DNA from: Mycoplasmataceae bacterium
GTDB lineage: Bacteria; Bacillota_I; Bacilli_A; Mycoplasmatales; Mycoplasmoidaceae
Assembly: GCA_029009155.1 (NCBI GenBank)
Contig: JAQXJX010000021.1
Span: 103,846-167,845 of the forward strand
Direction of reading: 5' to 3'
DNA length: 64,000 bases
A model generated the notes under the pieces. The model saw only the letters and a program-made list of their open reading frames with translations, was not told the origin of the DNA and did no database searches. This document shows, in pieces, positions 20,733-30,155 of this stretch. Each line of letters starts with the position of its first letter. Position 1 is the stretch's first letter. The position numbers and the translations under genes are program-made.

Positions 20733-21476
20733 TTAATTATTTGGTTTTGCTTTTTTAATACATTTCATAGCGTTTGCAATATCATTTTCAGTTGGTACTT
20801 TAACATCAGAAAGCTTATATTGTATTCCCATTTGTTTGTATTTATCAACTGCCATATTGTGATATGGTAATATTTCAAAACGTTTTAAATTTCTTAAAGA
20901 AAAAATAAATTTTCCTAAATTGAACAAATCTTCAGGATCATCAGTATAAGAAGGAATTAATACTTGTCTTAATCAAAAAGATTGATTATTTTCATCTAAA
21001 AATTTAATTAAATTTATTTCTCTTTGTTCTTCAATTCCTGTTAATAATTTGTGTTTTTTTGGATTAATATGTTTAACATCAACTATTCAAAGAGGGTTAT
21101 ATTGACAAATTTCTAAATATTTTTCTTTAGTAGAGTCAGTAAAATTAACCCCACTTGTATCTAAAGCTAAGGAAATATTAAGATCATGACATTTTTTTGC
21201 TAATTCTTTAATGAATTTTAAGTGGATTAAAGGATCTCCACCTGATATAGTAATACCACCTTTTTTATAAAAAGAAATATTACGTTGATATTTTTCTATG
21301 ATTTCATCAACTGTAATTGTATTAATACCACTTTTATTTAATTCTCAAGATTCTGGATTGTGACAATAAAGACAACGGTATAAGCATCCTTGACTAAAAA
21401 TGACTAATCTTACACCAGGGCCATCCACAGCACCAAAAGATTCGATTTTGAAATAAGGTAATTTAAGTTGTTCCAT
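20733..21476 (-). CDS. pflA: Pyruvate formate-lyase activating enzyme (radical SAM)
   Basis: A 247-residue radical-SAM enzyme that abstracts hydrogen from a glycine of its target to create a glycyl radical. The iron-sulfur ligands are in [13 protein letters not shown] (Cys31, Cys35, Cys38, the CX3CX2C pattern). The [15 protein letters not shown] start, [16 protein letters not shown] and LWIVDVKH blocks are typical of PFL activases. Several Trp are TGA. The ATG at 21476 has no obvious Shine-Dalgarno and lies 18 bases beyond a strong hairpin. The gene upstream encodes a likely target domain; a full PFL is not in the window. Confidence 0.94.
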
Positions 21477-21494
21477 AAAGCTTTTAAAAAAATA

Positions 21495-21523
21495 ACAAAC
21501 AATAAGGTTTACTTATTGTTTGT
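21495..21523 (-). terminator. Hairpin between the glycyl-radical gene and pflA
   Basis: ACAAACAATAAG (21495-21506) and CTTATTGTTTGT (21512-21523) form a perfect 12-bp stem with a 5-base loop. On the minus strand it is followed by TATTTTTTT. It should terminate most transcripts of the small upstream gene and let some through to pflA. Confidence 0.8.
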
Positions 21524-21543
21524 ATTACTAATAATTTGTTGAA

Positions 21544-21807
21544 TTATATAGATTTGTGGAATGTTCTACTAATAACTTCATCTTGTTGAGCTTTTGTCAA
21601 TTTAATGAAGTTTACAGCATATCCGCTAACACGGATAGTTAATTGTGGATATTTTTCAGGATGTTTTTGAGCATCTAAAAGTGTTTCACGTGATAAAACG
21701 TTAACATTTAAATGGTATGCACCTTTTCCAAAGTATCCATCCATCATATCAACTAGATTTTCAGTTGAGTTTTCTAATTCAAGAGCTTTGTTTGCTTGAT
21801 CTTTCAT
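21544..21807 (-). CDS. Stand-alone glycyl-radical domain protein (GrcA/YfiD-like)
   Basis: An 87-residue protein that corresponds to only the C-terminal domain of pyruvate formate-lyase. [38 protein letters not shown] and ISRTFHKSI match the PFL end, with the radical Gly at position 62. In E. coli the 127-residue GrcA (YfiD) replaces the damaged radical domain of oxygen-cleaved PFL; this one is shorter. It has its own GTGAGGT Shine-Dalgarno and a TATAAT promoter, and its activase pflA follows, so it looks like a functional gene rather than debris. An alternative is the 3' remnant of a lost pflB, since no pflB is present here. Confidence 0.85.
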   Translation of the reverse strand: MKDQANKALELENSTENLVDMMDGYFGKGAYHLNVNVLSRETLLDAQKHPEKYPQLTIRVSGYAVNFIKLTKAQQDEVISRTFHKSI

Positions 21808-21851
21808 ATTTACCTCACTTTTGAAAGCTTTATATTCACTTTCACATTGTT

Positions 21852-21857
21852 ATTATA
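21852..21857 (-). promoter_or_regulatory. -10 element for the glycyl-radical gene
   Basis: TATAAT read on the minus strand, within TAGTATAATAAC, 45 bases upstream of the start codon. The -35 side is not clear. Confidence 0.5.
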
Positions 21858-21886
21858 CTAAAAAAAGCCTAAAACACATAAAAAAT

Positions 21887-21966
21887 CTATTTTATATATA
21901 ATATAAAATAGTATTTCAAAAATATGCCAATTCTATAGATAATTTTTTATGATTAATCATAAAAAA
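21887..21966. promoter_or_regulatory. Two palindromes in the divergent promoter region
   Basis: The first is CTATTTTATA / TATAAAATAG with a 5-base spacer (21887-21911). The second is the 24-base perfect palindrome TTTTTTATGATT/AATCATAAAAAA (21943-21966). Both lie between the glycyl-radical gene and the divergent lipoprotein gene and could be operators for either. AT-rich DNA makes palindromes common, so this is a modest claim. Confidence 0.35.
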
Positions 21967-22009
21967 ACAATCAAAACTAATGGGAATGTAATTCTCATAT
22001 TATTCATAC

Positions 22010-22015
22010 TATAAT
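22010..22015 (+). promoter_or_regulatory. -10 element of the ART-like lipoprotein gene
   Basis: A consensus TATAAT 17 bases upstream of the ATG, with AAAGGTG as Shine-Dalgarno at 22024-22030. Confidence 0.5.
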
Positions 22016-22032
22016 ATATATAGAAAGGTGAA

Positions 22033-22941
22033 ATGAGAAAGTTTTTGAAATCTAAAGTAAATAGAATAGCTTTAGCTGTAGGTGCATGTTCATTAATAGC
22101 TACACCTATTGCTATTGTTGTTTCATGTTCTTTAGGTTCAAAACAAATCGAACCAGATGAAATTGATAAATGAGCTTATATTCAATACCGTAAATGGTAT
22201 GATAGTTTATCAAATGAAGAAATGGATATGTTTCAAACATACACACAAAAAGATGCAAGTGGACAATTATGGAATGTATTCTTACATCGAGGTAATGAAA
22301 AAGCTTTAGAAGATTTAGCAAAAAATGGGGTATCTCAAATTAAATCTGAAGAATATCAACCATGCATAGGTCAATCATATATTCCTACTGTTGGATATAA
22401 ACATATAGATAATGCCTTAAGTAGAAATAAAGTTGGATATTTTGACCCTTTGACTAAAGAAAAAATGGTTGTATATCATGCCTATGAATTTTATGAGACA
22501 GAAATATTAGATAAGCTATATTCAGCCTTAAGAATAAAAAACTTAAAAGATTATGATTTATCACGAATTGATGAAATTTACACATACCGGTTAAATGGTG
22601 TTGAAATTACATCAACAGGATATTGAGCAACATCAATGGATAAAAAATCTTCTCTTGATGGATCAAACTTAAGAAAATGAAATGCTCAAGTAGGTGAAGC
22701 TTGAAATGTTTGCCCTATTTATGAAGTTGAATTAGATCCAGAATTAACAGGAGCATATTTATCATTACCACAAATTAAACATAATAATGAATTATTAGCA
22801 CCACATGATCGTCATATGTTTTTGATTAATCGAAATTTTAAACTAAGAATTAATGATGCTCAATTAATCAAAAAAGAAGATGATCAAGGTATTTATTATC
22901 AATTATTAATTAAATGTAAAGCTTCTTTAATTGAAGAATAA
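22033..22941 (+). CDS. Lipoprotein with ADP-ribosyltransferase-like fold, motifs degenerate
   Basis: A 302-residue lipoprotein. The signal ends IAIVVSC with Cys32 as the lipid site. The C-terminal half follows the pattern of ADP-ribosyltransferase exoenzymes. An aromatic-Arg motif TYR (Arg186) comes first, then YWATS (197-201) in the place of the F/Y-x-S-T-S strand. A VCPIYEVELDPELTGAYLS strand pair follows, and finally RHMFLINRNFKLRI (260-273), which aligns without gaps to the usual ExE...LLPxGTKFxV end. The catalytic ExE is therefore replaced by Arg-His-Met, so activity is doubtful. This reading is from pattern alone, not a search. UGA tryptophans are frequent. Confidence 0.6.
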
Positions 22942-22986
22942 TTTTTTGAAATAATATTTTTGTTGGAATAATATAGAATTAATTCC

Positions 22987-24141
22987 ATGAATAATTCTTT
23001 TATAAATAAACAAATTTTTCAACTTAGTAAAAAAAATTATTTTATTATTTTTGGTTCAATATCTGCATTATTCATACTATTGATATTAATCTCATCTTTT
23101 TGTGATTTTAAAATTAGTGAAGCTTTTTCAAAATGACTTTTACCAAATGTAGATCAAAAGAGTATTGTTTATTCTGATGGTATACTTTCAAACATTGGTA
23201 GAGTTTATAGTAATAATTGATTTTGTAATTTAATCGAAATTTTAGGTTTTCTTCCTTGTTTAATTGCTATTGATTTATCAATGTTTGCTTTTGCATATAA
23301 TGCAAGAAAAATAAAAGTAAATTGATTATCAATGTGTTGTATTTTTGCTTCGTTTATTATTGCAACTATTGCATCAACTTATATTTTTGATTATTGCTTC
23401 AAATATGCTATTTATTGTTTTTCTGGAGCTAATAATTTTGATGAAATATATAAAAGCTCTAAAACGCTAGTTTATGTATTATCTACAATTCTATCCATTG
23501 TTACAGTAATGTTGGGTTATAAAATGTTCCAATTATTAACAGATGAAACAAAAACACAATTATTTAGATATGCATTCATTACCTTTATTTCTACAGTAAT
23601 TGTTCTAATAGTTTCATTTGTACTGTTAAAAAATTTATTAGAAAGAGAAAGATACCGTTATATTTATGCATTTAGTCAAATTTCATCAATTGAAGAATGA
23701 AAAAGTTATCCATCAATTTCTGGAAATGAATTTAGTAATTTGAAATATGGTGGGTTTAGAGATTGATGAAACTTAGGATTTAATAAAGCTAAGTTTGGTG
23801 ATATAACTCAATCTTTTCCATCTGGACACATGATCTTTTCATCAATAGGATTCGTTTCTATTATGTTTATCCCATTTGTTATTAAAACTGAAAACAAACT
23901 ATTAAATAAAATATATTTCTGAGTTTTACCAGCATTAGGATGTTTTATTGTAGGTTTAGGTAGAATTATGGCTGGAGCACATTATCTAAGTGATGTAACT
24001 TTTGCATTATTAATTGTTGTTTGCTGTTTCTACGTAATCTATTTTATAAGCAATAAATATTGTAAATTCATTGATGAAATAACAAAATTAAAAATTTATA
24101 CAAGTGCACCAACAAATAAAGAAAATAAAACCAAAAATTAA
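22987..24141 (+). CDS. PAP2-family membrane phosphatase
   Basis: A 384-residue membrane protein with about six hydrophobic segments. The three phosphatase signatures of the PAP2 superfamily are visible: a KxxxxxxR-like ERERYRYIY region, SFPSGHMIFS (PSGH) and GRIMAGAHYLSDV (RxxxxxHxxxD). Family members dephosphorylate phosphatidic acid, phosphatidylglycerophosphate or polyprenyl diphosphates at the outer membrane face. Given cdsA, plsC and cls in the window, a lipid substrate is likely but not proven. The stop overlaps the prmC stop through TTAA at 24138-24141. Confidence 0.88.
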
Positions 24142-24971
24142 TTTTTATAAATTATCACAAACCGATCATGATTAGAATAATCTTTGTAAAAAGTAGCATA
24201 TTTACTAAGATTATTTTCTTTTATTAGATCATTAATCTTATCTTTTTGGTCATATCCAAATTCTAAACCAATAAGAAAATGATCAAAATTAATTATTCTT
24301 TGATAGTTATTAAAAAATTCAATATAAAAAAGCATTTCATCTTCACTGTTATTAAAAGATATAGCATTCTCATATTTAGTCATAGTTGAATCTAATTCTT
24401 TTTTTGCAACATAAGGTGGGTTAATTACAATTACATCAAATTTTTCATTTGATGATTTGATAAAATCAAAATAGTCTTCTTGATAAATGTTGGCTTGGAT
24501 TTTATTAAGAATAAGGTTATTCATTATAGATTCAATTGAATTATCATCTATTTCTAATAATGAAAGACTAATTTTATTAATGTTATTTTTTAAACTAATT
24601 CCAATACAACCACTACCAGCACATAGATCTATAACCTTTGTTAATTTATTGTCAATTTTGATAATGTTCTGAATATTGGTTACTAACAATTCAGTTTCAT
24701 TCCTAGGGCAATGAACCATAGGTAATAATTTTATAGGTGTATTATTAAAAACTACTTGCTTAATAATATGACCTAATGGTTTTTTATCTAAGTAATATTC
24801 TTTTAATAATGAAACATAATCATTGTACGCAAAATCTATTTCATTATTCCGAAATGAGATGAAATCAGTTTGATTTTTAACTTTTTTTGATAAATAAAAA
24901 AGAATAGAATAATTTACTTGTAAATTATCATATTCTTTATTATTTTTTTGAATACATTCAAAAAAAGTCAT
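24138..24971 (-). CDS. prmC: Release factor glutamine methyltransferase
   Basis: PrmC (HemK) methylates the Gln of the GGQ motif in release factors. The 277-residue protein has an N-terminal helical domain (DFISFRNNEIDFAY), the SAM-binding VIDLCAGSGCIGISL motif and the catalytic VINPPYV (NPPY). The C-terminal EFGYDQKDKI block is also typical. It lies 3 bases after prfA, its substrate gene. UGA tryptophans are absent from the visible part. Confidence 0.95.
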   Translation of the reverse strand: MTFFECIQKNNKEYDNLQVNYSILFYLSKKVKNQTDFISFRNNEIDFAYNDYVSLLKEYYLDKKPLGHIIKQVVFNNTPIKLLPMVHCPRNETELLVTNIQNIIKIDNKLTKVIDLCAGSGCIGISLKNNINKISLSLLEIDDNSIESIMNNLILNKIQANIYQEDYFDFIKSSNEKFDVIVINPPYVAKKELDSTMTKYENAISFNNSEDEMLFYIEFFNNYQRIINFDHFLIGLEFGYDQKDKINDLIKENNLSKYATFYKDYSNHDRFVIIYKN

Positions 24972-24974
24972 TAA

Positions 24975-26072
24975 TTATTTACTTTCCTCGTTTTCAACTT
25001 TTAAACCTTGAATTAGTTTTTCTTGCTCATCTGCAATTAAAGGGTTAATAATATCATCTAAATTACCTTGCATAACTATATCTAATTTATTTAGTGTTAG
25101 GCCAATTCTGTGATCTGTAACACGGTTTTGTGGGTAATTATATGTTCTAATCTTTTCACTACGTTCACCATTACCAACTTGACTTTTACGCATTGAAGAA
25201 ATTTTTTCAATTTTTTCATCATTTGCTTTTTGTCATAATTTTGCACGTAATAAATTCATTGCTGTTTCTCTATTTTCAATTTGACTACGTCCTTCTTGAC
25301 AAGCAACAACTATATTAGTAGGAATGTGGGTAATCCTTACTGCTGATTCTGTACGGTTAACGTGTTGACCACCTGCACCACTAGCACGATATGTATCAAT
25401 TCTTAAATCTGATGGGTTAATTGTAAACTCAACAGCTTCAATTTCTGGTAAAACTGCTACAGTGATTGTTGATGTATGTACTCTACCTTTGGTTTCAGTT
25501 GCAGGAATTCTTTGTACACGGTGAACACCTGATTCAAATTTAAATTTTGAATATACTTCATCACCTTTGATGCTAAAGAAGATGTAGTCATAACCATGTG
25601 AGTTGATTGAAGAATCATTAACAACAAGCTTTCATCCTTGTTTATCAGCATATTTTTTATATGTATCAAATAGGTCAGCAACAAAGATACATGATTCATC
25701 ACCGCCAACACCAGGACGCATTTCAACTATAACGTTTTTATCATTATTAGGATCACGTGGAATTAGCATAATTTTCAATTCACTTTCAATTGAAGGAATT
25801 TGCGTTTTAATATCATCTAATTCCATTTTTGCTAATTCAATTAAATCAGCATCTGAATTTGAATCTAATACTTTTTCATCTTGAACAGCATTTTCAATCA
25901 TTTTTTTATAAGTTAAAAACTTTTCATAAATTGGTTTAGTGTGCTTAATTGCTTTATTGATTTCTTTAAGTTGATTAAAATCAACATTTGAATTTTCTAT
26001 TTGATTATTTAAATCATTATATTTTTCAGCAATTGATTCAAGTGATGTATATAAATTTTTATCGTATTCCAT
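24975..26072 (-). CDS. prfA: Peptide chain release factor 1
   Basis: RF1 terminates translation at UAA and UAG. The 365-residue protein carries the stop-codon recognition tripeptide PAT (in [12 protein letters not shown]) and the catalytic GGQ ([13 protein letters not shown]). The [21 protein letters not shown] and [13 protein letters not shown] blocks follow. In an organism that reads UGA as Trp it is expected to be the only class I release factor, which agrees with finding no prfB here. It is the first gene of a two-gene unit with prmC, downstream of the rpmE terminator. Confidence 0.97.
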
Positions 26073-26105
26073 TTTGACCTCTTTATTAAAAGTTTAACAA
26101 ATAAA

Positions 26106-26146
26106 AAAGCAAATACCCAATATTATTCATAAAGGGTGTTTGCTTT
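26106..26146 (-). terminator. Terminator after rpmE
   Basis: AAAGCAAATACCC (26106-26118) pairs with GGGTGTTTGCTTT (26134-26146), 13 bp with one G-T pair and a 15-base loop. The minus strand continues with a T run. It separates rpmE from prfA. Confidence 0.85.
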
Positions 26147-26159
26147 AATGAAAAAACCT

Positions 26160-26456
26160 TTATTTTAAATCGTCTAAAGATTTTACAACGTTTTGTTTTT
26201 TAGAAGTTTTAACTTTCTTTTCAACTGGTTTAGCTGTCATAGTTTGTTTACCAGCTTCAAATTTAGAAGAAAGTTTTTCAGCACGACCTTTAACTTTTTG
26301 GTTAACTGAGCTTCCTTTGTAGAAAGGGTGACAATTTGAACAAACGTCAATAGATACAGTGTCTTGTTTTACTGTAGATTGAATTTTGTATTCAGAATTA
26401 CATGTAGCGCATTTGAAAGTAACTTCGTGCATTTTTGGTTGAATTTTCTTGTTCAT
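26160..26456 (-). CDS. rpmE: 50S ribosomal protein L31
   Basis: The large-subunit protein L31 in its zinc-binding form: CATC near the start and CSNC further on give a CX2C...CX2C site, followed by HPFYKGS. At 98 residues it is longer than the usual 65-90. The extra 25-30 residues are a Lys/Thr/Val-rich tail, common in mollicute ribosomal proteins. It has its own promoter and terminator and is probably monocistronic. Confidence 0.95.
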   Translation of the reverse strand: MNKKIQPKMHEVTFKCATCNSEYKIQSTVKQDTVSIDVCSNCHPFYKGSSVNQKVKGRAEKLSSKFEAGKQTMTAKPVEKKVKTSKKQNVVKSLDDLK

Positions 26457-26486
26457 ATGTATGTTCTCTTAATTATAAGTTAATAT

Positions 26487-26534
26487 ATTATACAAATTAA
26501 ATAAAAAATATAAAGATAGTACAAGGATGTACTA
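26487..26534 (-). promoter_or_regulatory. rpmE promoter with upstream inverted repeat
   Basis: TATAAT on the minus strand at 26487-26492 with TTG directly before it. Just upstream of the -35 region lies TAGTACA/TGTACTA with a 4-base spacer (26517-26534), which could be an operator. The rest of the 184-base gap to the hydrolase gene shows nothing else clear. Confidence 0.45.
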
Positions 26535-26640
26535 AAATTATCAATAGTATTTTAGTATAAAACTATAAAAATATTTAATATTTTGTTCATATTAATGATT
26601 TTTCCTTTATTTTAATAAAAATATTAAAATAATTAATAAT

Positions 26641-27480
26641 ATGATTTTTAATTTTCCTGAAGATGAAATAAAGAAAGTAAAAGTTTTTTATAAATTTCAT
26701 GATGGTTCTCCAATAACTGTTGTTTTTATTCATGGTTATGCAAGTAATCATCATGGTTTTGACCGAGTATCTAAAGAGCTTGATAAGTTAAAAATCTCTT
26801 ATTTTACATTTGATTTACCTGGACATGGTATATCTCCAATGTTAGAAGATACAGTAATGCATATTAATTACTTTGTTAAAATTTCTGAAGATGTAATCAA
26901 ATATTATCATTTAAAAAACATTGTTTTGGTTGGTCATTCTATGGGTGGAGGAATTGTTAGTTTATTGTTCCCTAAAATATCTCTATTGATTAAACAAATA
27001 GTATTAATTGACCCATTAAACCGAACTATTTATAGTCAAGGTTTAAGTATGATAGGAATGGTTAATTCTACTATTTGTAATAATCCTCATAAATTAGCAA
27101 AAATTTTTTTGAAAAATCACAATGAATACAAAAAACAGTTTGAAAATGAGTATGAAACTGTAGTTATTAAACCATTTCAAACTTTTTCAAATAATCCAAC
27201 CGGATATTTAAAATTAGGTGCTTCATTACTTAGTTTGAATGTTCTAGGAAGAATTGACAAGAATATTAAAAATTCATTAAAACCTATAACACTAATTATG
27301 GGTGAGAATGATAAAATTTTTGATGCTACTAAAACAATAAAATGGATTTTTAATCTAAATAAAGGTGTTGATGTATTTATAGTTTCAAATACAGGTCATG
27401 CTCCTTTTTTAGAAGACTGTTCAAGCTTTTTAAAATATTTTTTTAGATCTTTAAAAATTAAAGGTGATAGTTATGAATAG
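26641..27480 (+). CDS. Alpha/beta hydrolase
   Basis: A 279-residue serine hydrolase. The nucleophile elbow GHSMGGG places Ser100, the oxyanion segment is FIHGYASNHHGF, and MGENDKIFD and NTGHAPFLED carry the expected Asp and His of the triad. It belongs to the lysophospholipase/proline-iminopeptidase-like group common in mollicutes; the substrate is not readable. It overlaps the cardiolipin synthase gene by 8 bases, which hints at a lipid-related role. Confidence 0.85.
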   Translation: MIFNFPEDEIKKVKVFYKFHDGSPITVVFIHGYASNHHGFDRVSKELDKLKISYFTFDLPGHGISPMLEDTVMHINYFVKISEDVIKYYHLKNIVLVGHSMGGGIVSLLFPKISLLIKQIVLIDPLNRTIYSQGLSMIGMVNSTICNNPHKLAKIFLKNHNEYKKQFENEYETVVIKPFQTFSNNPTGYLKLGASLLSLNVLGRIDKNIKNSLKPITLIMGENDKIFDATKTIKWIFNLNKGVDVFIVSNTGHAPFLEDCSSFLKYFFRSLKIKGDSYE

Positions 27481-29029
27481 GTTAAAAATTTTCTTTTTTG
27501 GTTTATTAGCATTTTTATTTGCTGCTTTTATTGGAATTGTTATTTTTTTATTAATAGGTTCAATGCATGAACCAGAAATATTCATCATTATCATAATAAG
27601 TGTATCTGCATTTAATGCCATAATAATGTTTATTCTTTTTAATAGTTCAAGACAAGTTAATATTAAATTGTGTTGAATATTTGTAATGGGTGCATTGCCA
27701 TTATTTGGAACATTGATATATTTAATTTTTGGAACATGCCCTTATGATAAAAAAACTTGAAAAGCTGCTAAAGAATATACAAAATCTTACAATAGATATG
27801 AAGATTATGAATTTACTAAAAAATTTGAATCAGGAGATAAAAACATTGATCAAATTTTTAAATACAATTTTAATATTGCACAATCACCTATTTATGAAAA
27901 AAATAGCATTAGAATAATTAAAGATTTAACTAGTTTGTTTGATGAATCTATTAATCTAATCAGATCGGCTAAAAAAACAATTCATCTTAGTACTTATATT
28001 TTTAAAGATGGAGTTTGATCTAGATGTATTGTAACTGAATTAATTAAGAAAGCTCAAGAAGGTGTACAAGTTAGATTCATGTATGATTGAGTAGGTTGTT
28101 ACAATAGATTACCAAAAAAATTAATTAGACAATTAAAAGAAGCAAAAATTGAAGTTGCTATTTTTAATCCAAAAGGATTTAACATGTTTAAAAGTGTAAC
28201 TAACTATCGTAGTCATAGAAAAGTTATATTAGTAGATAATAGAGCAGCTATTTATGGTGGTAGTAATATAGCAGATGAATACTTATCAATTTCACCTAAA
28301 ACAAATTATTGAAGAGATTTAAATTTTTATGTAGAAGGCGAAATTGCTAATAGTATGAATCTATTATTCTTGTATGATTGATTTAATTTTTCAAATCATG
28401 CAAAAAAACGCTACCAACAAAAAGATAAAAAATTTGTTAATTCTATATCAAAGATTTTGCAACTTCAACCATCTGAAAGTAACCAAATAATGCAATTAGT
28501 CAATTCTGCTCCAGATTTAGAAGAAAAACAAATTGAACAAACATTAATCAATTTAATTAAGAAGGCTAAAAATTCTCTTAAAATAGTTACACCTTATTTA
28601 TTTCCAACTCAATCAATTATTGATTCATTATCATCCGCTGCAATGTCAGGAATAAAAGTTGAACTTATTTTACCTGGCAGAAATGATGATAAGCAAACAG
28701 TAATAGCTAATAGATTTCATTGCACTAAATTATTATCATCTGGATGTAAAATTTATGAATATCAAGGTTTTATTCATTCTAAATATTTAATAGCCGATGA
28801 CTCTATAGTATTTTCCGGTAGTAATAATATGGATTATAGATCATTATGAATTAACTTTGAAAGTGCATTATTAATTTATAATGAAACCCTTAGTAAAGAG
28901 ATGATAAATGTATTTAGTATAGATAAATCTAATTCTAAGCTAATTAATTTAGATTTTATTAAAAATCATATTAATATTTGACATAAAATAGGTTACTCAT
29001 TGATAAATATTTTTCACCCTTTGCTTTAA
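27473..29029 (+). CDS. cls: Cardiolipin synthase (phospholipase D family)
   Basis: A 518-residue membrane enzyme that makes cardiolipin by phosphatidyl transfer. The N-terminus has two membrane helices with the PxFGTLIYLIFG loop after the second. The two HKD motifs are SHRKVILVDNRAAIYGGSN and HSKYLIADDSIVFSGSNN. ATG 27473 is preferred because AAAGGTG lies 6 bases upstream; a GTG at 27464 is possible but overlaps that Shine-Dalgarno. Trp is encoded mostly by TGA. The stop shares TTAA (29026-29029) with the convergent dxr stop. Confidence 0.94.
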
Positions 29030-30147
29030 TTGAATTTTTTGTTTAAAAACAATTGAACTTCATTGTGTAAATTATAAACATCATCTATTGATGTGATTTT
29101 ATGATTTTTAAACTTATTAATACAATCAAGAATAATAGGATAAAAATCTGTTATTCTTATTTTTTTATTTTTGAATAAATTAATTAAAATTTCATCTGCT
29201 GCATTAGCAACAATAGGAGTTGGACCTAACAAATCATTTAACATAATATCTTTTAAATGATAACAACTTCAACTTGGAGCATTAATGTTTTCTAGTTGAA
29301 ATTCTTTTTTTAATTCATTAATATTAGTACTAATAATGTATTTTTGTCTAATATCATTTCAATCGTTTGTTTTTGATTTAAGAGCTATTTCTATTGGTAA
29401 ATGCATATCAGGTTTACTTTTAAAAGCAAAGCAGTTATTATCATTTGAAATGAAACCATGGATAAATGATTTACGATCACAAATAGCTGAAACATTTTTA
29501 TTATTAAATAATCAGTAACATTCGATTAATTCAAAAACCTTATTAAGCATAGTTGCTGAATCAATTGATACTTTTTCCCCCATGTTTCAATTTGGGTTTT
29601 TTAATGATTGCTCATAAGTTTTTTGATTAATATCAACATTGTTTACTTTATAAAAAGGTCCTCCAGATGCTGTGATAGTGATTTGATAATCACTAATATT
29701 ATTTACATTTAAAGCATTAATGATTGCATAAATTGCAGAATGCTCACTATCAACTGGAATTATTTTTACATTATTTTCTTTAGCTAATTTAGTAACAAAT
29801 TGTCCACAACAAACAAGAGACTCTTTATTAGCTAAAGCGATACTAGTTTTACTTTTAATTGCATCAATAGTAGCTTTTAATCCTGCCAATCCAGGTAATG
29901 AATTTAAAACTAAATCCGGTTTAGCTTTGTTGATTAAATCAAAAAAAGAATTAGTATTTCCTTTAATATTATCCTTTGAACAATAATAAAATGGAACCTT
30001 AAATTCTTCAATAATTTGATTAGCTAAAGTAGAGTTATTATGAAAACTAATACCAACTATTTGATATTCATTGTAATTATCTCTAATTACATCAAGTGTT
30101 TGTTTTCCAACATTACCAGTTACACCACAAATTACTATTTTTTTCAT
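29026..30147 (-). CDS. dxr: 1-deoxy-D-xylulose 5-phosphate reductoisomerase
   Basis: DXR converts DXP to MEP using NADPH, the first committed step of the non-mevalonate isoprenoid pathway. The 373-residue protein has the NADPH motif GVTGNVGKQTLDVI, ALANKESLV, the metal-site DSEHSAI, the ASGGPF block and the MGEKVSIDSATMLNK segment with GFISN later. A MEP-pathway gene is uncommon among mollicutes, though M. penetrans and M. gallisepticum are reported to have the pathway. It is the last gene of the tsf operon, 8 bases after cdsA. Confidence 0.95.
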
Positions 30148-30155
30148 TATTGATA

